Position numbers and translations under genes: made by a program. Shown piece after piece: positions 5,074 through 5,733 of a stretch of DNA of 5,733 nt. The notes below the pieces were generated by a model. It was given only the letters and a program-made list of their open reading frames with translations. It did no database searches and was not told the DNA's origin. This stretch comes from an uncultured Lachnospiraceae bacterium (lineage in GTDB: Bacteria > Bacillota > Clostridia > Lachnospirales > Lachnospiraceae): positions 1 to 5,733 of the forward strand of contig CADCPJ010000256.1 of assembly GCA_902803245.1 (NCBI GenBank), in the 5' to 3' direction. Within the stretch, counting starts at the first letter, position 1. Each line of letters starts with the position of its first letter.

Positions 5074-5733
5074 GGGCGTTGATCGCCTCCATCTCCATAG
5101 GCTCCAGCTCAAAATCAAAGATCTGGCTGTTCTCAAGGAGCCGGTCCTCATGAGAGGACTTCGGGATCACCGCACAGCCTTTTTGCAGCAGCCACCGGAG
5201 GCCCACCTGGGCGGAGCTCCGGTGGTATTTTTCTGCAATCACGCGGAGGACGTCGCGGCTAAGGTATGCCCCTCTGGCGAGCGGGGAGTGGGCCTGCACG
5301 ACGATGCCGTTCTTCTGGCAGAAGGTGCGGATCCCGTCCTGGTTGAAGAGGGGATGGTACTCGATCTGGTTGACGGCGGGCACGATGTCGGAGTGGAGCA
5401 TGAGATTGTCCAGCTCGAGCTCGCTGAAGTTCGCCACGCCGATCGCCTTCGCTTTTCCGGAGCGGAAGATGTCCTCGAGGACGTGCCAGGTGTCGAGATA
5501 GCAGCCCGGGACCGGCCAGTGGATCAGGTAGAGGTCAACGTAATCAAGACCGAGCCGGTCCAGGCTCCGCTCAAAGGCCTTCTCCACGTTTCCGATGCGC
5601 TGGGCGTTGTTCCAGACCTTTGTGGTCACAAAAAGCTCCTCCCTCGGAATCTGGAGGGAGGCGATTCCTCGCCCGATCTCTTCTTCATTCCTGTAGGCGG
5701 AGGCCGTGTCAAAGAGCCTGTAGCCCATAAGGA
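5024..5733 (-). CDS. Aldo/keto reductase, 5' end outside the window
   Basis: Cytosolic NADPH-dependent oxidoreductase of the AKR superfamily, resembling the 2,5-diketo-D-gluconate reductase/YvgN-type group. The substrate cannot be told from sequence. The gene is read leftward and its stop is TGA at 5026-5024. An ATG lies at 5728-5726, but the family needs about 40-45 more residues before GYRLFDTA and the frame stays open to the edge, so the true start is off the window. Counting from that internal Met, the catalytic tetrad is Asp7 (DTASAYRNE), Tyr12, Lys37 (TTKVW) and His70 (IHWP). The cofactor signature IPKS is at 188-191, and VNQIEYHPLF (119-128) and AHSPLARG (146-153) fit the barrel strands. 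The C-terminus (ALNENYRSSSIPEDLLG) keeps ALNEN and then departs from the usual ending. The gene converges on gpsA with a 50-nt overlap. Confidence 0.92.
   Translation of the reverse strand, partial: LMGYRLFDTASAYRNEEEIGRGIASLQIPREELFVTTKVWNNAQRIGNVEKAFERSLDRLGLDYVDLYLIHWPVPGCYLDTWHVLEDIFRSGKAKAIGVANFSELELDNLMLHSDIVPAVNQIEYHPLFNQDGIRTFCQKNGIVVQAHSPLARGAYLSRDVLRVIAEKYHRSSAQVGLRWLLQKGCAVIPKSSHEDRLLENSQIFDFELEPMEMEAINALNENYRSSSIPEDLLG

Noticed and set aside
5024..5728. Aldo/keto reductase as a complete gene starting at ATG 5728
   Set aside because: The protein would lack the first beta strands and about 40-45 residues before GYRLFDTA. The frame stays open to the window edge, so it is partial in the window rather than truncated.

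Overview
The window looks like chromosomal DNA of a GC-rich Clostridia-class Firmicute, probably Lachnospiraceae-like. Three things point this way: the gene order DUF512 radical-SAM protein, der, plsY, gpsA; the N-terminal style of the Prs-like protein; and the close fit of Der, PlsY and GpsA to the clostridial versions I remember. No database search was possible, so the taxonomic placement is inference from recalled family sequences.

Layout. On the minus strand, bases 1-220 hold the first 73 codons of a ribose-phosphate pyrophosphokinase-like gene that leaves the window on the left. Bases 221-521 are a divergent intergenic region. It has a candidate minus-strand promoter for the prs-like gene (300-328), an imperfect hairpin or palindrome (363-391), a good sigma-A-type plus-strand promoter (400-428), and three tandem copies of a 43-bp unit (410-538). 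The plus-strand -10 box lies inside the first copy, and the third copy runs into the 5' end of the next gene. A four-gene plus-strand operon follows: a PDZ/radical-SAM/DUF512 protein (about 522-1979, start uncertain), der (1972-3318, 8-nt overlap), plsY (3346-4011) and gpsA (4033-5073). A minus-strand aldo/keto reductase (5024-5733, 5' end outside the window) converges on gpsA and overlaps its 3' end by 50 nt.

How the genes fit together. GpsA makes sn-glycerol-3-phosphate and PlsY acylates it with acyl-phosphate to give lysophosphatidic acid, so these neighbours catalyse consecutive steps at the entry to membrane phospholipid synthesis. Der is the double-GTPase ribosome assembly factor for the large subunit. 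The DUF512 radical-SAM protein is a conserved clostridial neighbour of unknown reaction. The set is housekeeping, linking ribosome assembly with membrane lipid growth. The prs-like gene would supply PRPP for nucleotide synthesis.

I found no novel defence system, mobile element, CRISPR array or RNA gene. The points most worth a second look are the promoter-bearing 43-bp repeats and the missing ATG start of the DUF512 gene, the NKxD to NAVD change in the first GTPase domain of Der, and the gpsA reading frame that continues into the antisense of the aldo/keto reductase tail.
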